A stretch of DNA of 64,000 nucleotides from an uncultured Alphaproteobacteria bacterium (lineage in GTDB: Bacteria; Pseudomonadota; Alphaproteobacteria; RF32; CAG-239): assembly GCA_902464275.1 (NCBI GenBank), contig CABQIK010000002.1:1-64000 (forward strand), read 5' to 3'. The notes under the pieces are model-generated. The model was not told the origin of the DNA and did not search any database. It saw only the letters and a list, made by a program, of their open reading frames with translations. The translations under genes were made by a program, and so were the position numbers. Below are positions 1-7,407 of the stretch, piece by piece; the first letter of the stretch is position 1; the number at the start of each line of letters is the position of its first letter.

Positions 1-58
1 AAAAAAAAACGCGAGCTAAAATCTTCTTAAATGCAACAATTTGAGGAGATTTTTTATT
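1..58 (+). promoter_or_regulatory. 5' leader of pilin cassette 1 (truncated by window edge)
   Basis: This is the right-hand part of the upstream block shared by all pilin cassettes. It starts inside the A tract, followed by CGCGAGCTAAAATC and a hairpin whose 3' arm contains the Shine-Dalgarno GAGGAG (43-48). The DnaA-box-like part would lie outside the window. Confidence 0.7.
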
Positions 59-724
59 ATGAAATCAGAAAACGGACGTTCAATGGTGGAGATGCTTGGC
101 GTGCTTGCGATTATCGGGGTTTTGTCGGTCGGGGCGATTGCCGGTTACTCCAAAGCCATGTTCAAGTACAAACTCAATAAACACGCCGAAAGTTTTAACA
201 TGCTGTTAAATGAGGCAATAAAACTCTATCCTGATTTACGCCGTCATTATGGTGAAGCAGAACGAGATACAACCGGTTTAAACGGCTTTTTTTATAAGAC
301 AGGCTCACTGCCCGATGGCGTAATCTATAATAATACAAATAGCGAAATTACTGACGTTTTTAAAAATAAGTATTATTTACGCTATGCTACGGGAAAACGT
401 GCAGACGGCTCTTTTTATCCTTATTATTACATAGAAACATGGTTTAACCGTACCGGCAATAAAATGACTGACCGTGACCGCGAAATTTGCCGCAACTTTG
501 CGCTTGTCGCCAAAGAAAATGCCTCTGATATTCACACATTTGAGGTTCGCTCAATTTCATCTGAAGCCATGGATTACACTGACAGCACTTTATACGGCGA
601 TATTTCCGGCAACACGACAAATCTGTTACGCAATGCTTCGGTTGTCCAAATAGATAAAATGTGCGACTCTTGCGATTCATCAATAGGTTGCGCCATGGTT
701 CTTTATATCACCATTGAATACTAA
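59..724 (+). CDS. Type IV prepilin-like protein, cassette copy 1
   Basis: A 221-residue prepilin-like protein. The leader MKSENG ends in Gly6, and the predicted mature protein begins RSMVEMLGVLAIIGVLS, with Glu at +5 and one hydrophobic helix of about 25 residues, the layout of type IV pilins and pseudopilins. The ATG at 59 is chosen because GAGGAG lies 10 nt upstream; an in-frame TTG at 41 would sit inside the ribosome site. The body has the family signature of an IC(R)N..VAKENA-type helix and an LYGD turn, but lacks the two Cys that usually follow LYGD. It keeps Cys pairs near the C-terminus (CDSC, GC). It is closest in body to copy 9 (FNMLLN..., PDG). The role in a pilus or secretion pseudopilus is inferred; no assembly gene is nearby. 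Confidence 0.85.
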   Translation: MKSENGRSMVEMLGVLAIIGVLSVGAIAGYSKAMFKYKLNKHAESFNMLLNEAIKLYPDLRRHYGEAERDTTGLNGFFYKTGSLPDGVIYNNTNSEITDVFKNKYYLRYATGKRADGSFYPYYYIETWFNRTGNKMTDRDREICRNFALVAKENASDIHTFEVRSISSEAMDYTDSTLYGDISGNTTNLLRNASVVQIDKMCDSCDSSIGCAMVLYITIEY

Positions 725-763
725 CTGATTTTGCTAAATTTACAACTTATGCAGGGTGCAAAT

Positions 764-1000
764 AATTCCACTCCTGAGGAGGGGGGGCGGCGATAGCCGA
801 CAGGGTGGTTAAATATAAGGTTGGAAAGTAGGTTCAATTTACGTTTTTTATACTCTAAAACAAACATTTATCCTGTTGTGAAATAATAATATAACCACCC
901 CGCCTTCGGCACCCTTCCATAGAGGGGAATTTTAAAAGGCCGGCATATTCCATAGAGGGGAATTTTAAAAGACCGGTATGCTCCATAGAAGTGGAATTTT
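764..1000. repeat. GC-rich hairpin element P1 with two extra tail repeats
   Basis: The left arm (764-810) runs ATTCCACTCCTGAGGAGG...GCCGACAGGGTGGTT. The right arm (893-933) runs AACCACCCCGCCTTCGGCAC...GAGGGGAATTTT. The arms pair imperfectly across about 80 nt of AT-rich sequence. The tail CCATAGAGGGGAATTTTAAA is repeated twice more up to about 1000. The stretch 725-1016 has no credible gene. Just left of the element, ACAACTTATGCAG (about 741-756) looks like a decayed start of the pilin promoter block. A second full copy lies at 46109. Confidence 0.75.
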
Positions 1001-1016
1001 AAATTGCGGATTTAAA

Positions 1017-1111
1017 TACAACTTATGCACAGCACAGACTCGTAAATATTGCAAAAAAAAAACGCGAGCTAAAATCTTCTCAAAACTAACTTTTTGAGGA
1101 GATTTTAGCTC
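1017..1111 (+). promoter_or_regulatory. Conserved upstream block of pilin cassette 2
   Basis: Contains TTATGCACA (1023-1031, a perfect DnaA-box consensus match), 11 nt, TAAATATTGC (1043-1052), an A10 tract, and a hairpin (1066-1111) pairing GAGCTAAAATCTTCTCAAAA with TTTTGAGGAGATTTTAGCTC. The hairpin encloses the Shine-Dalgarno and ends at the base before the ATG. Confidence 0.8.
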
Positions 1112-1747
1112 ATGAATATACAATCGGGTCGGTCTATGGTGGAGATGTTAGGAGTTTTAGCGATAATAGGAGTCCTGTCCGTCGGGGCAATTGCCGGATA
1201 TAGCAAGGCGATGATGAAGTATAAACTCAATAAATATTCAGAACAAATGAACACTGTGATAAATGCCATTGCCCGCAATGCGCATAGTTTTGATAATATT
1301 TACTCGCAAAACGGCTCCTCAACTTCGTTAACGCCATATTTTGTAAAAATGGGTGAAATTCCAACCGAAATGGTAACATCTAACCCAGAATATCTTCGTG
1401 ATATTTTCGGTATGCGCTGGGTGATTGCGATGTCATCAGACAGTAAAAACATATTGCTCTCAAGCTATAATACTCCAAGTACCAAATCAGCCGACGAATT
1501 GGAAAGATGCCGCACCTTTATTATGCTTGCCAAAGAAAATTCCGGTAATATTTCATATCTTAACACCGCTAGCGGTCATGGTACGTCATCGGCAAAATCA
1601 GCTTATCTATACGGTGATAATCTCTGCACTCCTGACCGCAAATGCTTAAAAAATGTAACTTTAGATAATATTTACGAAATTTGCACAGCGCAAGCCGGCG
1701 CAACTTCAGCCGTTGAAACTGCCATTTGGTGGCTAATCAGAGGTTAA
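1112..1747 (+). CDS. Type IV prepilin-like protein, cassette copy 2
   Basis: A 211-residue prepilin-like protein with leader MNIQSG, then RSMVEMLGVLAIIGVLS with Glu at mature +5. The body belongs to the group with a MNTVINAIARN-type helix and KMGEIPTEMV (shared with copies 4, 5 and 8), a C(R)TFIMLAKEN helix, and the C-terminal pattern LYGDNLC...CLKNVTLDNIYEIC. The ATG at 1112 directly follows the Shine-Dalgarno hairpin. It converges with the gene at 1744 and overlaps it by 4 bp. It is likely a surface or periplasmic fibre subunit; which machine assembles it cannot be told from this window. Confidence 0.87.
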   Translation: MNIQSGRSMVEMLGVLAIIGVLSVGAIAGYSKAMMKYKLNKYSEQMNTVINAIARNAHSFDNIYSQNGSSTSLTPYFVKMGEIPTEMVTSNPEYLRDIFGMRWVIAMSSDSKNILLSSYNTPSTKSADELERCRTFIMLAKENSGNISYLNTASGHGTSSAKSAYLYGDNLCTPDRKCLKNVTLDNIYEICTAQAGATSAVETAIWWLIRG

Positions 1748-2202
1748 TCGCGGCCGTCAAAAATAGCCTGAAAAGCATAAGCGTACGGATCCGGCGCCGC
1801 ATATTTTTGTTGGTCGGCATCATTAAGCGCCCGCACCCCGTCAGAGCTGCGCAGGGTTTCGGCTTTTTCGCTCATAACCGTTTGCAGATAGCGGCTAACA
1901 TCGGTAAACACGCATTTAATAACCACCAAACTTCCGTCAGGTTTTTGCGCCGGTTGATTGGTTTTTGAGTTGCGCACCACATACGGTTTAATTACTTCCG
2001 TATCGCCGCTGCCGCCAATGCCTTTGGCAAATTTACGGAATTTATGTTCATCGTCGCAAGGCGTTATTTGCTTAATTTCCGCAAGATAAAAGGCCATCGC
2101 CTGTTTTTCAAGCGCGGTAGCATTTTCATCGGCAAGACGGCTTTGGCAATGCTCTATGGCCGCACTTAATTTTTTAGCTTCATAACTCTGCCCGTTTTCC
2201 AT
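1744..2202 (-). CDS. Uncharacterised 152-residue protein
   Basis: I do not recognise this family. The product is charged and soluble, without signal peptide or membrane segment. The N-terminal half looks helical (residues 1-50, including CQSRLADENATALEKQ), followed by a part that looks richer in strands (VIKPYVVRNSK, SLVVIKCVFTDVSRYL). It starts with ATG at 2202 and lies upstream of infA on the same strand, but the spacer contains the infA-side terminator hairpin. It overlaps pilin 2 tail to tail by 4 bp. Codon use resembles the housekeeping neighbours, so it is likely a real gene. Confidence 0.6.
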   Translation of the reverse strand: MENGQSYEAKKLSAAIEHCQSRLADENATALEKQAMAFYLAEIKQITPCDDEHKFRKFAKGIGGSGDTEVIKPYVVRNSKTNQPAQKPDGSLVVIKCVFTDVSRYLQTVMSEKAETLRSSDGVRALNDADQQKYAAPDPYAYAFQAIFDGRD

Positions 2203-2220
2203 ATTTAAGCCTCCATAAAC

Positions 2221-2246
2221 AAAAAACCTGCATGCGCAGGTTTTAA
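2221..2246 (-). terminator. Rho-independent terminator after infA
   Basis: On the minus strand, CCTGC-GCAT-GCAGG followed by a T run forms a compact intrinsic terminator just after the infA stop. Confidence 0.75.
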
Positions 2247-2248
2247 AA

Positions 2249-2470
2249 TTAATCTTTGTGGCGGAAAGTAATGCGCCCTTTGGTTAAGTCATAAGGGGTC
2301 ATTTCAATATCTACTTTATCGCCAACCATCACGCGGATTCTGAATTTACGCATTTTGCCGGCGGTATGCGCCAAAATTTCAACTCCGTTTTCAAGTTTAA
2401 CACGGAACATGGCGTTCGGCAGTTTTTCAATCACTTCACCGGTTAATTCCAAAAGTTCTTCTTTACTCAT
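2249..2470 (-). CDS. infA: Translation initiation factor IF-1
   Basis: A 73-residue S1/OB-fold protein of standard IF-1 length, almost collinear with known IF-1 (MSKEELLELTGEVIEKLPNA..., GKMRKFRIRVMVGDKV, GRITFRHKD at the end). IF-1 binds the 30S A site and, with IF-2 and IF-3, controls start-codon selection. It is transcribed last in a minus-strand run, 51 bp after the sensor kinase gene, and is followed by its own terminator. Confidence 0.97.
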   Translation of the reverse strand: MSKEELLELTGEVIEKLPNAMFRVKLENGVEILAHTAGKMRKFRIRVMVGDKVDIEMTPYDLTKGRITFRHKD

Positions 2471-2521
2471 AAAAAATCCTTTACATATAAGTTCAATTTG
2501 TTTCGGTATACCCTTTATTTT

Positions 2522-4189
2522 TTAATTTTGCAATTTTTTTCTTTTAGATTTTGGAAATTTTAGCAAAAAAGTTGTACCTTGATTAATTTCGCTGCTGACG
2601 CTGATTTCGCCTTTAAACTTTTCAACCAACGATTTGACAATGGCAAGCCCCAGCCCCGTGCCCTGATGGCGGCTGCTGCGCCCTTCGGAATAAAACGGTT
2701 CAAAAATATGCTGAAATTTATCTTTGGCAATGCCGACGCCGGTATCTTTTACCTCCACCGCCACGCTGTTTTTGTCTTTTGAGGTTTTAATACTTAAAGT
2801 GCCGCCCGAAGGCATGGCCTTTAAGGCATTTTGCGATAAATTAAGGATAATCATCTTAAAATCTGCCTCACTGCCTAAAATATTATTTTCAGCGCTGTTA
2901 AAATCTGCTTCTACCGTAACTCCGTTGCGTTTTGCCTCATAATCAAGCAGCGAGAGTACCTCTTCAATGCTCGGGCGAATATCAAAAACTTCTTGCTCAT
3001 CAGTACTGTAATGAGCCAATTTGAGCAAACGCTCCGGAATCTCAATGCTGCTTACTATTTGGTTATAAATCATATTAAGATATTTTTTTTCTTTTGAACC
3101 TTCAGGTAAATCTTTAAATGATGTTTCCAATAAGCCCTCTAAAATCATACGCACAGAGCCTAAATTATTTTTCATTTCATGCGCGACGGAAGTTGCCAAA
3201 AAGCCGAGCGAGGCAATTTTTTGTTCATGTGAAAAACGAATATCGTCACTTAAATCGCGGATAGATTCCACAATATAAAAATCATCAGGCAACGCTGTGC
3301 TTTTAACCTTTAGGGGCGCCGCATTAATTGAAAGCGGCCTATCGCTAGCGGTTTGAATAATGCTGATGCTCTTTGAACCGGCGTGTTTAATTTCACGCAA
3401 TGGGCAAGTAAACATACCAAGCGGACAAGGCTCGTTATATCCGCAGGCTTCATAACATTTAACATTTTCATCAGTGTTTTGAGTTTTAAACTGCTTAAAA
3501 TAAGCTTTGTTAGCCAACACCACATTATAATTATGGTCTATCACCCTTATACCGTCAGGAATGGCATCAATCAATAACTGCAAAAATGTTTCAGTATTTT
3601 TAATGGCGGTAATGTTGCTTTCAATATTATCAATCATGGTGTTAAAGGTTTTGGCGAGCGTGTCAAACTCATCAAAAAATATTTGCTTTTTGCCAAGCAG
3701 AATCCGGTGCGAAAAATCACCGCCGGAAACGAGTTTGCTGGCATCTGTCAGGCGCTTAATCGGCACAATTACCCATTTTTGCAGCAAAAAGCCCAAAATC
3801 ATGATTGACAGAAACGAGAGCAACGAGCTGACGGCAATTATTTTGGCGCCTTCAGTGAAAGCTTTGGTGCGCTCGTCATAATTTTTTTGCAAATCCTGAT
3901 TAAGTTTTTGCTCGCGCGAAAGTTCTTCCTGTTTTTGCCCCAAGTCGCCGCTTACAACCGCTTCACTCTCATGGGATAGCGTAACATTGGCGCGGTTAAG
4001 CTCACGGCGCAAGGCAATATTTTCATACAACAGCTCCATAACGTACTGATTGCGCAAAAAGATAGAGTTTTTATCTTCCTGATATTTTTTGCTGTATATG
4101 TTCAAAAACATTGAAAAGAACAGCCCGGCCATAAAAATAAAAAATACAAAAAACGTATAAAAAATTTTTTTATTTAAACTGAAATACAT
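2522..4189 (-). CDS. Membrane sensor histidine kinase (HAMP-PAS-HisKA-HATPase)
   Basis: A 555-residue sensor kinase. Two membrane segments (about 9-30 and 117-138) flank a mostly coiled-coil periplasmic part. A HAMP linker (about 138-190) follows, then a PAS-like domain (about 205-315) holding a cysteine cluster, CYEACG..PCPLG..TCPL, that could bind metal or sense redox state. The phospho-acceptor box is VAHEMKNN (His about 337). The ATPase domain has an N box (NLSQNALKAM), DTGVGIAKD and GTGLGLAIVKS. It should autophosphorylate and pass phosphate to a response regulator, but none is adjacent, so its partner is unknown. The start at 4189 has GAGGGAA upstream. It lies 11 bp after the gloB-like gene. 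Confidence 0.9.
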   Translation of the reverse strand: MYFSLNKKIFYTFFVFFIFMAGLFFSMFLNIYSKKYQEDKNSIFLRNQYVMELLYENIALRRELNRANVTLSHESEAVVSGDLGQKQEELSREQKLNQDLQKNYDERTKAFTEGAKIIAVSSLLSFLSIMILGFLLQKWVIVPIKRLTDASKLVSGGDFSHRILLGKKQIFFDEFDTLAKTFNTMIDNIESNITAIKNTETFLQLLIDAIPDGIRVIDHNYNVVLANKAYFKQFKTQNTDENVKCYEACGYNEPCPLGMFTCPLREIKHAGSKSISIIQTASDRPLSINAAPLKVKSTALPDDFYIVESIRDLSDDIRFSHEQKIASLGFLATSVAHEMKNNLGSVRMILEGLLETSFKDLPEGSKEKKYLNMIYNQIVSSIEIPERLLKLAHYSTDEQEVFDIRPSIEEVLSLLDYEAKRNGVTVEADFNSAENNILGSEADFKMIILNLSQNALKAMPSGGTLSIKTSKDKNSVAVEVKDTGVGIAKDKFQHIFEPFYSEGRSSRHQGTGLGLAIVKSLVEKFKGEISVSSEINQGTTFLLKFPKSKRKKLQN

Positions 4190-4200
4190 ACCGTTCCCTC

Positions 4201-4923
4201 TTATTTAAAAATTTGCAAAAACTGTTCTTTATCATTAATCATTAAATACGGATTGCACTGCTTTTCAAGCCCTAACGTAATCGGCTTATCGGGGGTTTTT
4301 GCAGTCAGGCGCGAATATGCCGACGCCAAATATTTTTCCAGAGCCGGAGTTTGCCCGCGCGCCATAGCCATACGCAGAGCTCCCGCCGTATATTCATGTC
4401 CGGCATAAAAGGCAACGTCATCAGGCAGAGCTTTAATTTTTTGCAGGCTGTTCCACATTTGCTCGGGAGTGCCTTCAAAAATTCCGCCGATGCACAAATT
4501 AAACAAAACATCGCCGGTAAATAAAACCTTGTCATCGGGAAAATACCACAAAATGTGTCCGAGCGTATGTCCGGGAGCGGCAATTACCCGCGCTTTGCTT
4601 TGCCCTAAAAAAAATTCATCGCCGTCTTTAAGAGCTATATCAAGGTCAGCGATAAGTTTTTTTTCAGCCTCGGGGCCGACAATTTTTAAACCGTACCGTT
4701 TTTTAAGTTCGGCATTGCCGCCAACGTGGTCAAAATGGTGGTGAGTGGTTAAAATGTATGACGGATTAAGCTTTAAGGCCTCGCACATAATTTTTACCGG
4801 TTCCGCCTCGGAAGCATCAACCACCGCCGTTGTTCCGGTGGCTTCATCGGTGATAATATAAGCGTAATTATCCATAACTCCGGCGCGGCACAAAACCGGC
4901 TTAATCTTTAAACTCATATTCAT
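4201..4923 (-). CDS. Metallo-beta-lactamase-fold hydrolase, glyoxalase II-like
   Basis: A 240-residue MBL-fold hydrolase. The binuclear metal motif THHHFDHVGG (HxHxDH) is present, followed by a metal His in APGHTLGH, the bridging Asp in FTGDVLF, and YAGHEYT near the C-terminus. This is the hydroxyacylglutathione hydrolase pattern (hydrolysis of S-lactoylglutathione to lactate and glutathione), and the length is close to GloB. Thioester specificity is inferred from family resemblance; persulfide dioxygenases share the fold. The start region overlaps the end of the upstream bax-like gene by about 20 bp, implying translational coupling. Confidence 0.85.
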   Translation of the reverse strand: MNMSLKIKPVLCRAGVMDNYAYIITDEATGTTAVVDASEAEPVKIMCEALKLNPSYILTTHHHFDHVGGNAELKKRYGLKIVGPEAEKKLIADLDIALKDGDEFFLGQSKARVIAAPGHTLGHILWYFPDDKVLFTGDVLFNLCIGGIFEGTPEQMWNSLQKIKALPDDVAFYAGHEYTAGALRMAMARGQTPALEKYLASAYSRLTAKTPDKPITLGLEKQCNPYLMINDKEQFLQIFK

Positions 4924-5830
4924 TCTCCAACGTGGCTTCGTCTAAATAAAAAAAGCGGTAGTAAGTTACAACGTAATCAAGCAAACCGGCATAATTTTGC
5001 AAATTGCTGTTTAAGATAAACGTCCAATCCATGCGCTTGCCGTAAACCACGCTGCCGCGGCGGCGCGATTCCGCCCGCGAGTTCCAAAACTGCTCAAAAT
5101 TAATGTTAGAATTGGCTTTAATCGCAAAAGCGCGCATACTGCTTTCAAGCGACGGGTAAATGGTGTAACGGTACGAATTGTCATCTTCACCGATTGGAAT
5201 TAAGCCCTTATCGGTATACCAATCGCGAGCTTTGTACAGGTTGTTGCCCAAAACCGCAAGGCGCGATGTTCCCCAATCGGTGGCAACGGCGGCAATGCTC
5301 ACCAAAATTGAGGGCGGCACCACATCAACGCGCCGGATTAACTCGTTTAATATCAGCGTATAACGGCGAGTATCCTTAAACGGAGTGCTCACATCGTATT
5401 TTTTTGCCATTTTTTCAAGATAGTACATATCGGTTTTTTGAAAATCGCGGTCAGCCTCAAAAGCCTCCTGCAACGCCATTAAATTTTCGCGCTCTTCCAA
5501 AAATTCTTGGTTAATTTTGAGCGCAAGCGGCATTAAAATTTGGATAAAAAGGCGGTTGCGCACGGTGGCGTCTTCCATAGAGGCAAAATCAGCCGGAATG
5601 TTTTTTACAAAAATGCGCGGATATTCGTTTCCGGCCGGATTGATATATTCATCATACTGCAAATACGCAAACATTTTTTGCAGCTCGTCAGTAGTAAAAT
5701 CAGCCATATAAACGCCGCTTTCGGTAATGTTCATTTTGGCATCGGTATCAGCGGCGGTTTTAGGTTCAGCGGCAAAGGCAAAAGCCGAAATCAGGCAACA
5801 AATTATTAAGGTTAAAAATTGTTTTATCAT
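4901..5830 (-). CDS. Bax-like exported glucosaminidase-fold protein, catalytic Glu apparently absent
   Basis: About 309 residues. The ATG at 5830 is used rather than the in-frame TTG at 5848 because AAAGGTAAG lies between them. A signal peptide (MIKQFLTLIICCLISAFAFA) precedes an N-terminal region and a C-terminal domain resembling Bax/FlgJ-type N-acetylglucosaminidases (WGTSR..VLGNNLYKARDW, RAFAIKANSN). In Bax-type enzymes the catalytic Glu lies in an NESAWGTSR-like motif; here the equivalent reads VATDWGTSR, with Ala where Glu is expected. A peptidoglycan-binding or degenerate role is therefore possible. It sits between nfuA (25 bp upstream) and the gloB-like gene (overlapping). Confidence 0.78.
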   Translation of the reverse strand: MIKQFLTLIICCLISAFAFAAEPKTAADTDAKMNITESGVYMADFTTDELQKMFAYLQYDEYINPAGNEYPRIFVKNIPADFASMEDATVRNRLFIQILMPLALKINQEFLEERENLMALQEAFEADRDFQKTDMYYLEKMAKKYDVSTPFKDTRRYTLILNELIRRVDVVPPSILVSIAAVATDWGTSRLAVLGNNLYKARDWYTDKGLIPIGEDDNSYRYTIYPSLESSMRAFAIKANSNINFEQFWNSRAESRRRGSVVYGKRMDWTFILNSNLQNYAGLLDYVVTYYRFFYLDEATLENEYEFKD

Positions 5831-5855
5831 GTGCTTACCTTTGCGCAAATATTAA

Positions 5856-6401
5856 TCACTCATCTTCCGAAAAAGGACGAACTTCCGTAACTTCAGGAAT
5901 ATAATTTTTTAAGATTTTTTCAACCCCGTCTTTAAGCGTGCGCATGGCATACGGACAACCGGCGCATTTTCCGGTCAGTTCCACATACAGCACTCCGCCC
6001 GCAAATTTTTTAATTGCAATATCGCCGCCGTCTTTGTTTAAGGCCGGACGAATACGCGCCGCCACCAATCCTGAAATTTTTTTCATTAAATTATCGGGGC
6101 TTTCAGGCTCGGACAAAGCCACTACCGCATCGGCGCCAGTGGCAACAAAATCTAATATCTCGGCCATAATTTGCGGAGATAAATCGTCCCAAGAAGAGGC
6201 CTCGGTTTTAACCACTGAGACCATATCGGGAGCAATTAAAACGCTTTCAACTCCGCCTAAGTCAAAAATTGCTTCGGCCAAAGGCGACTTGCGGAGCGCT
6301 TTGGCATCGGCAAATTCAGAATCGGAGGATACGGCAAGTTTTTGCTCGGGATAAAAATTTTTAACGTTCGGATTGTTGGTTGCTTCCGTTTTAATTATCA
6401 T
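5856..6401 (-). CDS. nfuA: NifU-like Fe-S cluster scaffold/carrier (NFU family)
   Basis: A 181-residue protein with an N-terminal Nfu_N domain (about 1-90, NPNVKNFYP..., LAEAIFDLGGVESVLIAPD) and a C-terminal NifU domain (about 105-175) carrying the cluster-binding CAGCPYA (CxxC). Two subunits typically share a [4Fe-4S] cluster through these cysteines and pass it to target enzymes. The Nfu_N-NifU order is usual in Alphaproteobacteria and mitochondria. The start overlaps the end of the DUF2333 gene by 11 bp. Confidence 0.93.
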   Translation of the reverse strand: MIIKTEATNNPNVKNFYPEQKLAVSSDSEFADAKALRKSPLAEAIFDLGGVESVLIAPDMVSVVKTEASSWDDLSPQIMAEILDFVATGADAVVALSEPESPDNLMKKISGLVAARIRPALNKDGGDIAIKKFAGGVLYVELTGKCAGCPYAMRTLKDGVEKILKNYIPEVTEVRPFSEDE

Positions 6402-7407
6402 TTTTGTTTCCTAAACGAATGTTTTGCAAAGCTGAGGCGATTATGTTTAATTGATAACGTATTTTAGCCGCATAGCCGTTAAGTATCAGCAAATGATTAG
6501 GCGCAAACACGCTGTCAGGCTCACCGTTGCGAACAACGCTCGGGCTAAGCGCCAAAGCGTCTTCAAAGGTTTTGGTTAAAATTGTCCAATTTTCATACTG
6601 TTCGGCAAGTAAAATTTGCGCTTTAAAGTCAGCGGCCATAGCTTTTAACACCACATAATAAGCGTACATCTGCCCCTGAGCATTATAAAACACATCATCG
6701 GCGGCATTATCAAACCAATCGGTGGAGTGTTCACGCACTTCCGTTTCAAGCTTGTTCATAACGCGGCCGGTATCGCGGTTAATAACGGCAAGCAGCTTTT
6801 GCAAAAGTTCATCGGAAGACCCGAGCGGCTGCAGCTCTTGCTCATTAAAGCGCTGCAAAGCTTTGCGGGCTTTGCGATATTGCGCGCCCGAAGACGGCGC
6901 CAACGAAAGATTTTCAGTTTTAGAAAGCAACCAAACATCAGCCGGATATTTAAGCAATTCCGCCGCTTTGGCAAGCTCTGAAGAGCTGTATCCGCGCGAT
7001 AAAACCATCGTGGTATTTTTTAATGATTTTATAATCCCGCGCTGAAACTGCGGCATATTGTCAAGCACGTATCCCGGAAAAATAATCGGCAAATTAGGGG
7101 TCCACAAGTGGTCATCAACTTCACGGCTGATAAGATTGGCAACCGAATCGGCAACCGCCAAACCCTTTTCAGGCATGGCAACTTCGGCCAGCGGAGTTTT
7201 GTTAATGTTATCGGTTGCCCAACTGCCGATTATATAATAAAGCACCAAAACCGCCGGTAAAATAATGGCGATTGATTTCCACGAGCGCTTAATAAAATCC
7301 CAAAATTCCGCCACACGCTCAGCCGTAATCGGGTTAAGCCTGCCGATAACTTCTAAAGCCTCAGCCAAGCGGAGTTTAACGGTTTTCCATTGCTGTTTGT
7401 TTGGCAT
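6391..7407 (-). CDS. DUF2333 family inner-membrane protein
   Basis: A 338-residue protein resembling DUF2333. It has a cytoplasmic N-terminal helix region, one membrane segment (about 45-63, SIAIILPAVLVLYYIIGSW) and a large periplasmic, mostly helical domain with the family-like stretch LWTPNLPIIFPGYVLDNMP. The function of the family is unknown. The start at 7407 is preceded by a G-rich ribosome site and overlaps the end of murJ by 32 bp, so it is probably co-translated with the lipid II flippase; an envelope role is plausible but not shown. Confidence 0.75.
   Translation of the reverse strand: MPNKQQWKTVKLRLAEALEVIGRLNPITAERVAEFWDFIKRSWKSIAIILPAVLVLYYIIGSWATDNINKTPLAEVAMPEKGLAVADSVANLISREVDDHLWTPNLPIIFPGYVLDNMPQFQRGIIKSLKNTTMVLSRGYSSSELAKAAELLKYPADVWLLSKTENLSLAPSSGAQYRKARKALQRFNEQELQPLGSSDELLQKLLAVINRDTGRVMNKLETEVREHSTDWFDNAADDVFYNAQGQMYAYYVVLKAMAADFKAQILLAEQYENWTILTKTFEDALALSPSVVRNGEPDSVFAPNHLLILNGYAAKIRYQLNIIASALQNIRLGNKNDN

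Noticed and set aside
41..58. Longer pilin start from TTG giving MRRFFIMKSENG
   Set aside because: The extra codons are the Shine-Dalgarno region itself; the same artefact appears at 39876 and 46374 in copies with the same leader.
1031..1052. Sigma-54 (-24/-12) promoter in the pilin block (GG...TTGC)
   Set aside because: The distance between GG and GC is 13 nt instead of 10, and the GG is not conserved (GA or CA in several copies).
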